Positions 45,554-55,846 of a stretch of 64,000 bases of DNA are shown one piece after another. Under the pieces are notes generated by a model. That model ran no database searches, had not been told where the DNA came from, and was given only the letters and a program-made list of their open reading frames with translations. Source of the stretch: Dactylis glomerata (taxonomy: Eukaryota > Streptophyta > Magnoliopsida > Poales > Poaceae); NCBI GenBank assembly GCA_007115705.1, contig QXEO01000548.1, positions 7,355,024 to 7,419,023 of the forward strand. The letters are read 5' to 3'. Each line of letters opens with the position of its first letter. Position 1 is the stretch's first letter. The position numbers and the translations under genes are program-made.

Positions 45554-46648
45554 CTACATCCAGGTTTCTTCTATCATCATGACTTTCTCGGGTTCCGGTG
45601 TAGCCCCCAAGCCTGCTGTAGTAGTCAAAGTTTTGACACTTTTTATTGACCTTTCCACTATTTCCTCCCAAAATACTCCCGATGGCACGGGTAAACACTG
45701 GGACCCGATATTTGCTAAGGTGTCGGCTTCTTCATTGTTGTTTCTGCTGATGTGCGAGACTTCACATCCATCAAATGTTCCTTTGAGGTAGTGATATAAG
45801 TTCTTGTAGGCCATCATGTTGTCATTGATTGTGTCGCATCTGTTCATAACTTGTTGGACGACAAGGTTTGAATCCCCAAATATTTTTAGTCGAGTTGCTC
45901 CACATGCTTTGGCCATCTTCATTCCATGTAGCAGAGCCTCGTATTCTGCTTCATTGTTAGAAGCCTGCGGAAAACTCATTCTTAAGACGTACTTCAGCTT
46001 GTCGCCATGCGGCGATATCAAGATTACTCCTCCACCTGCGCCTTGTACTCTCTTAGAACCGTCAAAGTACATTGTCCAGACACTCGATAAATCTGGCGGT
46101 CCCGTGCTCTGCAGCTCCAGCCATTCTGCTGTGAAATCTGGCAAGATTTGCGACTTGATTGCCTTCCTTTTTTCATACGTGATGTCCATGGGAGATAATT
46201 CGATTCCCCACAAAGAGACACGTCCTGTTGCTGAAGGATTGTTCAATATGTTTGATAGTGGCGCTTCATTGACCACTATAATTGGGTGCACCGCAAAGTA
46301 CTGTCGCAGTTTTCGTGCAGTTGTGAAAACACTATATGCAAGTTTCTGATAATGCGGGTACCTATGTTTTGTTGAAGATAATACTTCACTGATGAAATAT
46401 ACCGGCCTCTGGACGCCGTGGGCTTTTCCTTCTTCACTTCTTTCGACTACTAATACTGTGCTCACCACCTGATGGGTTGCGGCGATGTAGAGTAGTAGTG
46501 GTTCTTTTTCTTTTGGTGCGACCAGCACTGGCGGCGTGGAAAGCACTTTTTTTAGCCGTGCAAAAGCTGTGTCTGCTTCTTCTGTCCATTCAAATTTGTC
46601 ATCTGATTTCTTCATAAGTGCATAGAAAGGAAGCGCCTTTTCGCCCAA
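45554..46648 (-). pseudogene. Tat-lineage RT connection and dual RNase H segment
   Basis: It begins in the RT thumb (GEKALPFYALMKKSDDKFEW). A Gypsy-type RNase H (LLLYIAATHQVVSTVLV, YPHYQKLAYSVFTTARKLRQYF) follows. Next is a second, plant-type RNase H (MYFDGSKRVQGAGGGVIL, NNEAEYEALLHGM, IFGDSNLVVQQV, NNNEEADTLANIG). The second domain keeps its D-E-D residues. It opens after a TAG near 46695 and closes at a TAG at 45554. Confidence 0.9.
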
Positions 46649-46846
46649 TCGAGCAACGAAACGACTTAATGCCGCGATGCGTCCTGCAAGTTTCTAGACG
46701 TTGTGTAGTTTCGTGGGTTTCCCCACTGTTAAAATTGCTTGAATCTTCTTAGGGTTCACCTCTATTCCTCGTGCTGATACCAGGAATCCCAAAAGTTGTC
46801 CTGCCGATACGCCGAAGGAACACTTTGTCGGGTTAAGCTTAAGCTT

Positions 46847-47455
46847 TTACCTGCTCAGGTTGTCGAAGGTTTCTGCCATGTCGCTGATTAAAGATTTCTC
46901 CTCTCTTGTAGTGATGACTACATCATCAATGTAGACTTGAATGTTGCATCCTATTTGGCTCCCGAGGCAGTTTTGCATCATCCGTTGATAAGTTGCTCCT
47001 GCATTTTTTAGGCTGAACGGCATTACTTGGTAGCAAAACACTCTGTACGGTGTGATGAAGGCCATCTTTTCTTCGTCTTCCTTCTTCAATTTGATCTGAT
47101 TGTAACCAGAATACGCGTCCAGAAAGGAAAGCCTCGCGCATCCCGCTGTTGAATCAATTATCTGATCGATGCGGGGTAGAGGGAAGGGATCCTTTGGACA
47201 ATGCTTATTGAGAGATGTGTAGTCGACACATACTCTTTGTACGTTTGTGTTTTTCTTGGGTACGATAACTGGGTTCGATACCCAGCTCGAAGTTTTGATT
47301 TCTCTGATAAATCCGGCATTTTCCAGCCTGTGCAATTCTGATGCTATCGCCTTTCTTTTAGGTTCATCAAATCGTCGTAACGGTTGCTTGACTGGCTTTG
47401 CCTTGGGATCTACATTTAATGTGTGCTCGACGAGTTCCCTGGGAACCCCTAGCAT
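46847..47455 (-). pseudogene. Tat-lineage reverse transcriptase segment
   Basis: It carries the fingers (AIASELHRLENAGFIREI, NPVIVPKKNTNVQRVCVDY), FLDAYSGYNQIKL with the first catalytic Asp, the template-grip TPYRVFCYQVMPFSLKNAGATYQ, and the YIDDVVI active site. It ends at TAA (46847) before a KLKLNPTKC-type continuation that is still in frame further on. Confidence 0.9.
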
Positions 47456-47518
47456 GTCTGATGGACACCAGATGAATATTTCCCAGCGCTCACGGAGGAA
47501 CTCGATGAGCGCGCTTTC

Positions 47519-48805
47519 CTATGCGGGATCCAAGTTCACCGCAATTGATGTCGTCTTGTTTGGATCTGTAGGGTGGACCTGGATCTTCTTTGAGTCCTGA
47601 GTTGTGTCGAAAGCCTGATCTGGCAGGGATCGTCCAACGTCGGGTAGCACATTATGATCTGTTTCTCCTTTTAGCCTCTCATATTCTGCTGTCATGCCGA
47701 AGGTTTGCGCCATCCTATTGAATTCTCTGTCACATGTGTTGGCTACTTCAAAGCTTCCTTGCACTGTAATTGTTCCTTTGGGTCCTGGGATTTTTAGCGT
47801 AAGATACGCGTAATGAGGCACTGCCATGAATTTTGCAAATGCTGAGCGCCCCAGGATTGCATGGTATTGCGATGGCCAGTCCATAACTTCAAATTCCAGC
47901 TTCTCTCTGCGGTAGTTGCTGCTACTGCCAAAGCAAATATCAAGTTCTATTCTTCCCAAAGGGTAGTTTGCGGCTCCTGGTACTATTCCGTGGAAGGAGC
48001 AGTCTGTTGGCTTCAAACTCGTCAGCGAGATACACATTACCTTCAGGGTTCTAGCATATATCAGGTTGATGCCACTCCCTGCGTCCATAAATACTCTTCC
48101 GATGTCGTACCCTCCTATTTGTGCCTTTAAAACCATAGGCGAGTGGCCTGGCCTGGGAACTTTCCTTGGGTGGTCTGCTCTACTGAACTTAACTGGTTGA
48201 TCTGACCACCGTAAGTACTCTGTGGTAGCTGGTGGTGACGATATTGCTAGGTTTACTTGCCTGGATATGCTCTTTCGCTCTTTCTTCGACTTAGGCACCG
48301 GTTGAATCATAGCTGATATGTAAACTTTTGATTCTAGGTGCCTTGCTAGCCTTTGCATTTGATATCCTTGACTTGTGTGCTTCTCTTCTTGCCATCCTAC
48401 TTGGTTTGAACCCATGGCGCTTTGTAGCCTTAGGAACGTTCTACAATCCTTCATCTGGTGATTTGAGACTCTTTTCCCATCAAGATATGCGTAGTGGATT
48501 CGACAAGGTCCGTATAACATATCCTCGGCCAAAGGACCGTAGTATCTCGATTTTCCTACTCCTTTTGCCTGAGACCTCCTGTTTTCATATCCTTCCTCTT
48601 CTTCGGCTGCGTAGCCCGTGGCTACCTGATTTCGCCTTCCTTGGTTATCCCTGTTGCGGTGTCGTCTCTTCTGTCTGCTTATTCTGTCGACTTCTAGTGA
48701 ACGTCCCCTTTTGTTATTATATGCGTCTTCTCTATCAGCAAATTTGTTGGCATCTTCCATTAGCTCGGCTACTGTTGTAGGTCTTGTTCTTCCTATTTCT
48801 TCCAC
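47519..48805 (-). pseudogene. Tat-lineage gag end and protease segment
   Basis: It starts in the gag C-terminal part (a basic stretch, then CRIHYAYLDGKRVSNHQMKDC, a degenerate zinc knuckle). It continues into a retropepsin with VFMDAGSGINLIYARTL as active site and HAILGRSAFAKF as the flap-partner block. The frame ends at TAG (47519). Confidence 0.85.
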
Positions 48806-48892
48806 GAGATCTGAGCGACGAAGTCCAGCCGAAAAAGTGTCTATTGCTCGTTCGTCGGAGACGTCCTCTGCTGAGTTTTTGATTACACTCCA

Positions 48893-50290
48893 TCATTGTA
48901 TATAAGAACGTAGAGTTTCGCCTTTCCTTTGCACACACGCCTTAACTTCCTCCAGTGATGCTGGGCGCTTGTATGTTGAACGAAAATTTCTCGCGAATTG
49001 GCTTTCGAGTTCTCCCCAACTTCCAATGGATTCGTTGGGTAGGGTATTCAACCACGACCGTGCTGCGCCGGTGAGGTGTAGCTGCAAACTTTGCATTGCA
49101 GTCGCTTTTGTTTCCCCTAATATCTGCACTGCCTGCAAATAGTCCGATAACCACAGGGTAGGTTCTTGCGACCCGTCATATTTATGTTGATCATGTGGTA
49201 ATTTGAATCCTTTGGGTACCCGAGTTTTGCGAACCCTGCGGGTAAAGCATAATGCGCCCATCTCTATATCGTCGTCTTCATAATTTTCTTCCCTCCAGGC
49301 GTGGCGTGATTTATTTACTCGAGCCTGTGCTATTATATTTCTTGCGTCATCCTTCCTCTTTTGTCGCCTTTTCTCTTCTGATGACTCACTATACTCGTTA
49401 TCTGTGAAGTTGTATCTGAGCTTCTCCTTTTGCTTTTCCTTGTAGCTTGTCGACTTTGTGTCTGGACCTTTTTCCCTAATCTTGCTCTCCACTATTCCGA
49501 GGTTTCGTATCGCGGCTCGGTGCATATCTTCTCGCGGATCCCCGGGTTCTGGCCTTGTAGTTACTAAATACGCCTGTGCTGCTATCAACGCTGCTTCTGG
49601 CGTTTCTTGCATAAAGTCATATTTCTCCTCTTCTAGCTGTGGGGTAGGGCTCCTCGAGTACCTTTCTTCTCTGCTGCGTGCTGTTGCCCCTCTGTTGTAT
49701 TTTGGGTCTCCGCGCCTTTCTCTACTGTACTCGGAATCCTCACTATAGTCATCCCAGTATTCCTCCCTTGATACACTGTTATTGTTTTGAAGAACCGTGT
49801 CTCTTTCCTCCCTTAGTTTCTTCCTATGTTGGTATAATGCATACTGATATCCCATTAGAACTTCTCTTCTCGATCCTTCGGGTACTTCTGTACCATGATT
49901 GATAGCTGACTTGATCATTCTCCATTCGCCAGCTGAAATGTGGACTTTCTCCTTATCCTTTTTGTTGTGTTCTTTTATTTTGTCCACTTGCCTGTCGACA
50001 TTTTTACTTCCTTCGTTGTTGTTCTCTTCTTCTGCCTTGGTGATAATGACGCATAGCTGATGCACTTTGGAGACGCCACTGCTTCCAACGGCGAAGTCGC
50101 TTGCTCTGTTGTATGTTTGACATACCCTTTCTTCTGAGTCGAAATTTTCCCGAATTTTGTCGCCTTCTGCGATTGGTGCTTTTTCCAAGCTGACCGGCGA
50201 GTTTACCTCGCTGGAAGAGCCTTCTGATGATTCCAGTATTACCTCTGTTTTGGGCTTGCTCGCCGACGGATCTGGTTTCGTTGAATCCAA
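48893..50290 (-). pseudogene. Tat-lineage gag segment
   Basis: A 465-codon open frame from ATG 50290. It has a Glu/Lys/Ser-rich N-terminal half followed by the gag core (LWLSDYLQAVQILGETKATAMQ, LTGAARSWLNTLP, SWGELESQFARNFRSTYKRP, GETLRSYIQ). It stops at TGA in the codon after YIQ, where relatives carry Arg. All five segments from 50290 down to 44324 are in the same reading frame. Confidence 0.88.
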
Positions 50291-50427
50291 GAGGCGGGAT
50301 GAACCCGATGGTCCGACGAAGATGTCAAACTTCCAATTGTTAACTCCATCTCCTGACTTCCGTCGAGTTCTGAACTGCTGTTGGCTAAAAGCGAAAAAGC
50401 TGTTGAATTCATGACTCCAACGCCCAG

Positions 50428-50446
50428 GTCCCCACGGTCGGCGCCA
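50428..50446 (-). other. Primer-binding site candidate of the Tat-lineage element
   Basis: The minus strand reads tggcgccgaccgtggggac, two bases inside the 5' LTR. It begins TGGCGCC like other plant Gypsy PBSs; I cannot name the tRNA from memory. Confidence 0.65.
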
Positions 50447-50448
50447 AT

Positions 50449-50783
50449 TGACGAGGGTTAACTCGACAAATGTCCTAGATGAAGGACTTAAGATCGGGGG
50501 AATAGGGCGCCGGATGAACTCGAAGGTAAAGACTAGTCGAAATAAGTGTATATCGAAAGTAAACTTGGGTGTTCAACCTGGCTTGCTTTCAATCTGCCCT
50601 ACACCGTCCCCTCCTAGCCCCTATATATAGGTGGCCAGGTCTCGAGGATCGGGTAGGGTCTGGTACAGATTACAATATCGACATACGGTAAGAACTCGTA
50701 TTCGACTATCATTACAATTAGGCCTAGCTTAACGGGCCTCAGGGGTACTCAACTAACGGGATCTATTAACTATACCCTTGTCA
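50449..50783 (-). repeat. 5' LTR of the Tat-lineage element
   Basis: 335 bp, same ends as the copy at 41975-42309. By eye there are ten substitutions between them (about 97 percent identity), all transitions. At the rate commonly used for grass LTRs (1.3e-8 per site per year) this would be roughly one million years, a coarse estimate. Confidence 0.9.
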
Positions 50784-52492
50784 CTCCATAAGATAAATAA
50801 CACATGCTGGGTAAACAAATTACAGTTGGGCAATTGATAGAATAAAGATAAACGTGATATGTCAAGAAGATCACTATGCGATTTACTCTGGGCATTACAA
50901 CAAAATACATAGACCGCCATCCAACTGCATCTATGACTAATAATCCACTCCCGGGGATATCATCCGAACACCCCATGAGTATTAAGTTGCGAACAACAGA
51001 TAATTGCATTAAGCAAAGTGTGTAATGTAAACAAAGCATATGCCCTCGAGCATATGAATTGTTTTCTCCCTAGTAGCAACAGCACATCTACAACCTTAGA
51101 GGTTTCTGTCACTCCCCCAGGTTAAATAGAGACATGAACCCACTATCGAGCATAAATACCCCCTCTTGGAGTCACTAGCAACTACTCGGCCAACATAGCT
51201 ACTAACAACGGAGAGCATGCAAGATCATAAACAACATAGAGATAACATAAGATATATTTCAGTATAGCAACTCAATCATAACACCAATATTCATCGAATC
51301 CCAACAAACCAAGCATGTAGAATTACATAACGGTGATCTCAATCATGTAGGGCAGCTCATGAGATCTAAACATGAAGCACATGGTGGAGGAGACAACCAT
51401 TTAGCTACTGCTATGGACCCATAGTCCAAGGTAGACTACTCACTCATCGCTCCGGAGGCAAGCATGGCGATGAAGAAGACCTCCGGTGGCGATTCCCCTC
51501 TCCGGCAGGGTGCCGGGAAGAGCTTCTGGACCCTCCCGATCTTCGGGTCAACGGCGGCGGTGGATCGCGATGTGTTCTGGAAAAGTGATCGGGTACTTAG
51601 GTTTTTTCCGTCGGGGGGTCTTTATAGGTGAAGGGGCATCGTCAGAGGTGGCCCGAGGCGACCTCACACATAGGGGGCGCGGCCAGGGGCTAGGCCACGC
51701 TGCCCTAGTGTGTGGGGCCCTCGTGGCCCCCCTCCAACTCCTCTTCGGATCTCTGGAAGCTTCCGGGAAAAATAAGACTTCAGGAACTTGTTTCGTCCAA
51801 TTCCGAGAATATTTCCTGTGTAGCACTTCTGAAACACAAAAACAGCAGAAAACAGGGAACTGGCACTATGGCGACTTGTTAGTAGGTTAGTTCCAGAAAA
51901 TGCATAAAAGTGCCACGAAGTGTAACGAAACAGTAGGCAAATGGTGTAAAAACAAGCATGGAGCATCAAAAATTATAGATATGTTGGAGACGTATCAACC
52001 CTCTCAATTAAAGTCTATGTGACGCCTATCACCTCTTCCCATCACCGATGTGGAGTGATTATGGATGATTTGCTCCTTTTCCGGATGCTTGGTAACCTAA
52101 CCTTGGTTTTGCTTGAGCCGTTGTATGTGGTTCTTGCACCTTCTTGCATTTATTCTCATATGGAAGAATTTTGTGTTGGCGTCCCCTTCCTTTATATTTG
52201 CAATGCGAGCACTTTGCTTTTTTTGAGCTCTTTCCATCACGGCAAGCGCAATCACTTTCCTTTTTAGCCTTGCCCAAAGATCCCGCTCCGCTGAGTTGAG
52301 CACCCTGTTTTCTTAAGCCAAGTCAAAGAGGAGAATGACAAGGAGGGCGGCATGCATCATCACTTTGGTGTTGGAGAAAAGTCTACGGCTCCAAGAAGAT
52401 AACCCTTTTGCAACGATTTTAAGCTTGTGGAAAAGGACTTGACAAGGCTCCATGTGGTGCATTTGAGCACCCCATGCATTAGAGACCACCTC

Positions 52493-53279
52493 TCAAAATC
52501 CGGGAAGGCGCACCCAAAAGTTTTCAAATTTGAAGGTGCGAGGCCTCCTAGGCCCTCTATCATCGGCAAGCAAAAGCGGGCAATGATCCAACAAGGACGA
52601 AGATAGAGCATTAATGACATGGAAGTTGAAACCACAATCCCACTCGGAGTTGCAATAGAAAGCATCTAGCTTGCAAAGTGTTGGATTCTCTCGCTCATTG
52701 CTCCAAGTGAATCGGCGGTTTTGAAGGTGGATTTCATGAAGCTCACAACTTTGAAGCGCAACCCGAAAGCGATTGATTCGGCTACGATTCACATTTGGCT
52801 TGTTCTTGTCTCTAGCCCGGCGGATTTGGTTGAAGTCTCCAAGAGCAAGCCATTTCACCCCACTAGGGGGATTTTGTGTGACAAGCTCCGCAAAGAAATC
52901 ATCTTTACGGTTTGAAGCCGTTGGCCCATAGACGCCCGTAATTTTGAAGTCACCTTCATTGTTTGTGTTGCAAACGTGCACATCGGCCGAAAGGCAAAAT
53001 TTGGTTGTTTGGATGTTGGAAATTTGGACCACCGAATCATCCCAAAGCAACAAAATGCCTCCCGCTAGTGCCGATTGCCGGACGCTCGGCAAAACTTTGG
53101 AGCCGGTTTCCACCAATGTAACATGCATCAAAGGTGGAGATGGACTCCAGCTTTTTTATTGTAAACATACAATATGGCAAGTGGTGGCAACAACAGTTTC
53201 ATGAACAGTATCCTTGCGGTCTTGATCATTTAACCCTCAAACATTCCACCCTAAAATTTTAACAGTTTGTTCAATCATT
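52493..53279 (-). pseudogene. LINE ORF2 N-terminal endonuclease (APE type)
   Basis: A start region at 53279 (MIEQTVKILGWNV) is followed by a TGA where relatives read Arg, and a second stop near 53158. From 53131 the frame stays open. It includes AGGILLLWDD, ITGVYGPT, WLALGDFNQIR, RRFTWSNERENPT, LDAFYCNSEW and LLDHCPLLL. These are the APE endonuclease motifs, including the Asp-Phe-Asn and Asp-His pairs. It would nick target DNA for priming in an active element. Confidence 0.8.
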
Positions 53280-53580
53280 GAAACACAAAAGACCCAGGAA
53301 GTCGATACGGAGTGTTTCATTAGCAGGTGCAAGTTCAGTACAAAGCATTGGTGAACAACTTTCTGGTTGCTGCACAGACACAAGCAAACCAGGAATACGG
53401 GCAAATTCAGCACCGGACAAGGCAGGGCTCACTGGAGGACAACTTCCTTGTCGCTGCACAGACGCAACCGAACCATGAACAACAAGGACCTGGACAAACG
53501 CCCTAGTGGCAACCTGAGAACAAAGGGACAGTAACATTTTGGAACCATTGTTCCTCCACTCTAACATTAACTTAAGCTTG

Positions 53581-54382
53581 CTAAACATTGTCCAGTTCAG
53601 CTCCCTTCGCGATTTCCTCCAGCTCAAGGCCCGCCGCACCACCATGACTGAAAATGGCTTCATCGACGGCTTTGTCTTCCTGTGAATCAACTCGGAACAG
53701 AGCCTTCATAGCAGCAAGGATGTGTTCAGGCACCTCACCGTTGAAGCGACGCGACAGCTCAGCCATGGCGAGCTCAGTGACCTCCTCCCCGTCCTGGATA
53801 ATGCCTAGGCCACGACAAACAAAAGCTTCAGCTTCCCTAGCGACAGGAGCAACCCTGCGTGTGTCCTTAGTGTGTTTGCTGGCATGACGTAGGGTGAAAC
53901 CCACAGTTCTGGCAGTAGTCATCCCTGCCAAAGTCTTCCGGCAGTTCACCCAGCGGCGAGGACATTGGTGGCGACAGGATGGGCGGCGCTGCTTCCTGGA
54001 AAAGAGGCTGGAGGTCAGGCTGTACGGTGCTGGTGGAGTTGTTCTCAGGTAGTGATCTTGTTTCCTGCGGCGGCGAGCTCTCAAAGTCGGGCGGGCGTGA
54101 TGCTGATGACGCAGTGGGAGCGAGGAAGTCGAGGGCGCGCTGCATGCCGGCAGTGATCACGGCTCCGGATAAGGGAGTGAGGGCAATGAGCGAGTGAGCC
54201 AGGCCCTCACCCCGGGCGATGATCAGCTGTGGGCAGCTTCCCTTGGAGGACGGCGATGAAGGGCAGACGGCGGTTGGCGAGGTCGGCGGGTCTGGATTTT
54301 GATCCACTCCTTCAGGCCCATTTGGAACGCTGGTGGAATAAAAAGCATGTGCAAGTCGTTCACATCCAGTTAGACATAGCAC
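53581..54382 (-). pseudogene. LINE ORF1 (gag-like), frameshifted
   Basis: Two overlapping frames (53867-54382, then 53581-54084) give a Pro/Ser-rich N-terminal part, a Cys-containing stretch (CQNCGFHPTSC), and a C-terminal end. That end holds ALFRVDSQEDKAVDEAIFSH and GGAAGLELEEIAKGAEL, which is typical of ORF1 of cereal LINEs. A frameshift near 53890-53900 separates them. Confidence 0.65.
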
Positions 54383-54430
54383 CGGCGAGGTATCAGGGCC
54401 TGGGGATGTGCCCGTGAGTGTGCACTGGCA

Positions 54431-55846
54431 ACGCTGCTGCCTTCATGCTCCGAGGCACCAACGGCTCCAACGCTGCCGTCCATCGGTTCGTGGCGAGGAC
54501 GTCCTCCAACCCAGGTGGTGAAAAAAGCCCCTCCCCACCCTGTCGCAGTCAGTATTGTGACCAGCTTATCAGCAAATAGACGAAGGTGTCAGAAAGGATC
54601 GTGCACAACTCCAGAACACCATGATCGTGCACAAATGTAGTACGCTTGGCAAGTGAACAAGTACATCCCCAATTTGGGATAGATCATGCAGTCAACTAGA
54701 TGATGCCGAACTACACAATGCATTGAACTAGATGATGACGTACTAGATCATGCAATCAACAACATCATGCAATATACATATCAGGGATGGATCATGCTGA
54801 ACATAATGCATTTTCCAATTCGGGCATTGCACAAAATGAACATACAAACATTGGCACTGCCCAAATTTGGCAAAGCCAAATCCACAGTGTGTAGTGGTTG
54901 AAATCAACACGAATCTAGATCGAATCCATCATAACTGATTGCAACTCTGGCTAGCCGCCTGAGGTGCAAAATCAATCGGATCGAACGCATGCTACAAAAC
55001 CCTAACCAAATTTCCAATCGGCTTGTTTGAAGTACTTATAGTGGACACAATTGCTGATGAGGAGGGTTCAGGTGCAGCAAATAAAGGCCCTAGAACCGGA
55101 GACGAAGTAGCAGGGGTTAGGGTTGTGGCCGACACTGCATCAATTAATCCCTGCTAGGTCCTAAAGGGTTAGCCGACTGAAGCGTGGGGGGCTTCCGTGC
55201 GGCCACATTCAAGGTCACGACCATGAATGTTGACGCCGATGCATCCGCCTTAGTTCTGCAAGGTGCGATGCACATGGGGGATGGGGCTTTCAGCACCTTT
55301 GCAAAATCATCATGGTTGCCGACGTGCTTCTCCATTTGGGCGGCGGCCCACAAAGAGTGTGACATTTGGTTTGCATTGCTGAGGGGGCGGCGCGGCGGAG
55401 TAGGTGGAGTTCCGACCATGGAGGGTAGTGATAGTACCAAGAAAAAGAGTTTGGTTTTAGGCGACGAGGGGAGCCGTGCTAGGAGTTGGAACGTCCCATC
55501 TCCACGATTCACAAAGCGTGTAGGCCAACTCTGAAGCTGCTTTAAAACTCGTGCGGTACAAGAAAACGACATACGCGATAAAACCAAACGTGTATTTTTT
55601 GGGAGGTCCTCCACTCCGCCCTTTGCAGCGAGGGGGAGGGGGAGGGGGATATGATCCACATGCATGCGGGTAGAAGTGGGCCGCACCCACCTTACCTTCT
55701 TCTTCCTGACGCCCCCGCCTCCACCGTCCAGGCCGCTAGCTGCCGCCATCCGCGGTCGGCGGCGTGAGCGCCGCCTCGCCCTCCTTTGACCTCCTCCCAC
55801 CATCGCCCTCGAACCTCCCTCTAAGCCCCTCCCACTCCCCCCCGAC
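54431..55846. other. Unassigned stretch between LINE and solo LTR
   Basis: 54490-55130 is AT-moderate and has repeated phrases around 'gatcatgca' and 'actagatgatg'. 55144-55914 on the minus strand is open for 256 codons and GC-rich, with Pro/Arg-rich, low-complexity composition and no family I recognise. I do not call it a gene. Confidence 0.4.

Larger units (their letters stand above)
41975..50783 (-). mobile_element. Complete but decayed Tat-lineage Ty3/Gypsy retrotransposon
   Basis: 8809 bp between TSDs ctcca (41970-41974 and 50784-50788) inside LTR C. The LTRs are 335 bp each (41975-42309 and 50449-50783), starting tgacgagggttaactc and ending cccttgtca on the plus strand. Order on the minus strand: 5' LTR, PBS-like site, gag, protease, reverse transcriptase, two RNase H domains, integrase, an opposite-strand gene, 3' LTR. 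Two RNase H domains without an integrase chromodomain are the mark of the Tat lineage. I counted ten differences between the LTRs, all transitions. Confidence 0.92.
39860..51997 (-). mobile_element. LTR C (5' LTR of the outer element), split by two insertions
   Basis: The LTR is in three pieces: 39860-39878, 41570-41974 and 50789-51997. They rejoin to 1633 bp, the same length as LTR A within one base, once the two insertions and their duplicated 5-mers are removed. It ends in ...gagacgtatca at 51997, followed by accct, the duplicate of the 5-mer before LTR A. It proves that LTR A and LTR C belong to one insertion event. Confidence 0.9.
51998..54430 (-). mobile_element. 5' half of the LINE
   Basis: It resumes the LINE interrupted at 29413: on the minus strand the reading ...LNxEGLHFEEV... 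spans the accct junction into the RT half. It contains the ORF2 endonuclease and an ORF1. The 5' boundary near 54430 is set by loss of coding character and is uncertain. I found no matching target duplication for the sequence beside the A tail. Confidence 0.75.

Noticed and set aside
45816..46349. A 177-codon plus-strand frame opposite the RNase H segment
   Set aside because: Shadow of pol; unlike the 43361 gene it has no leader, TATA or recognisable domain.
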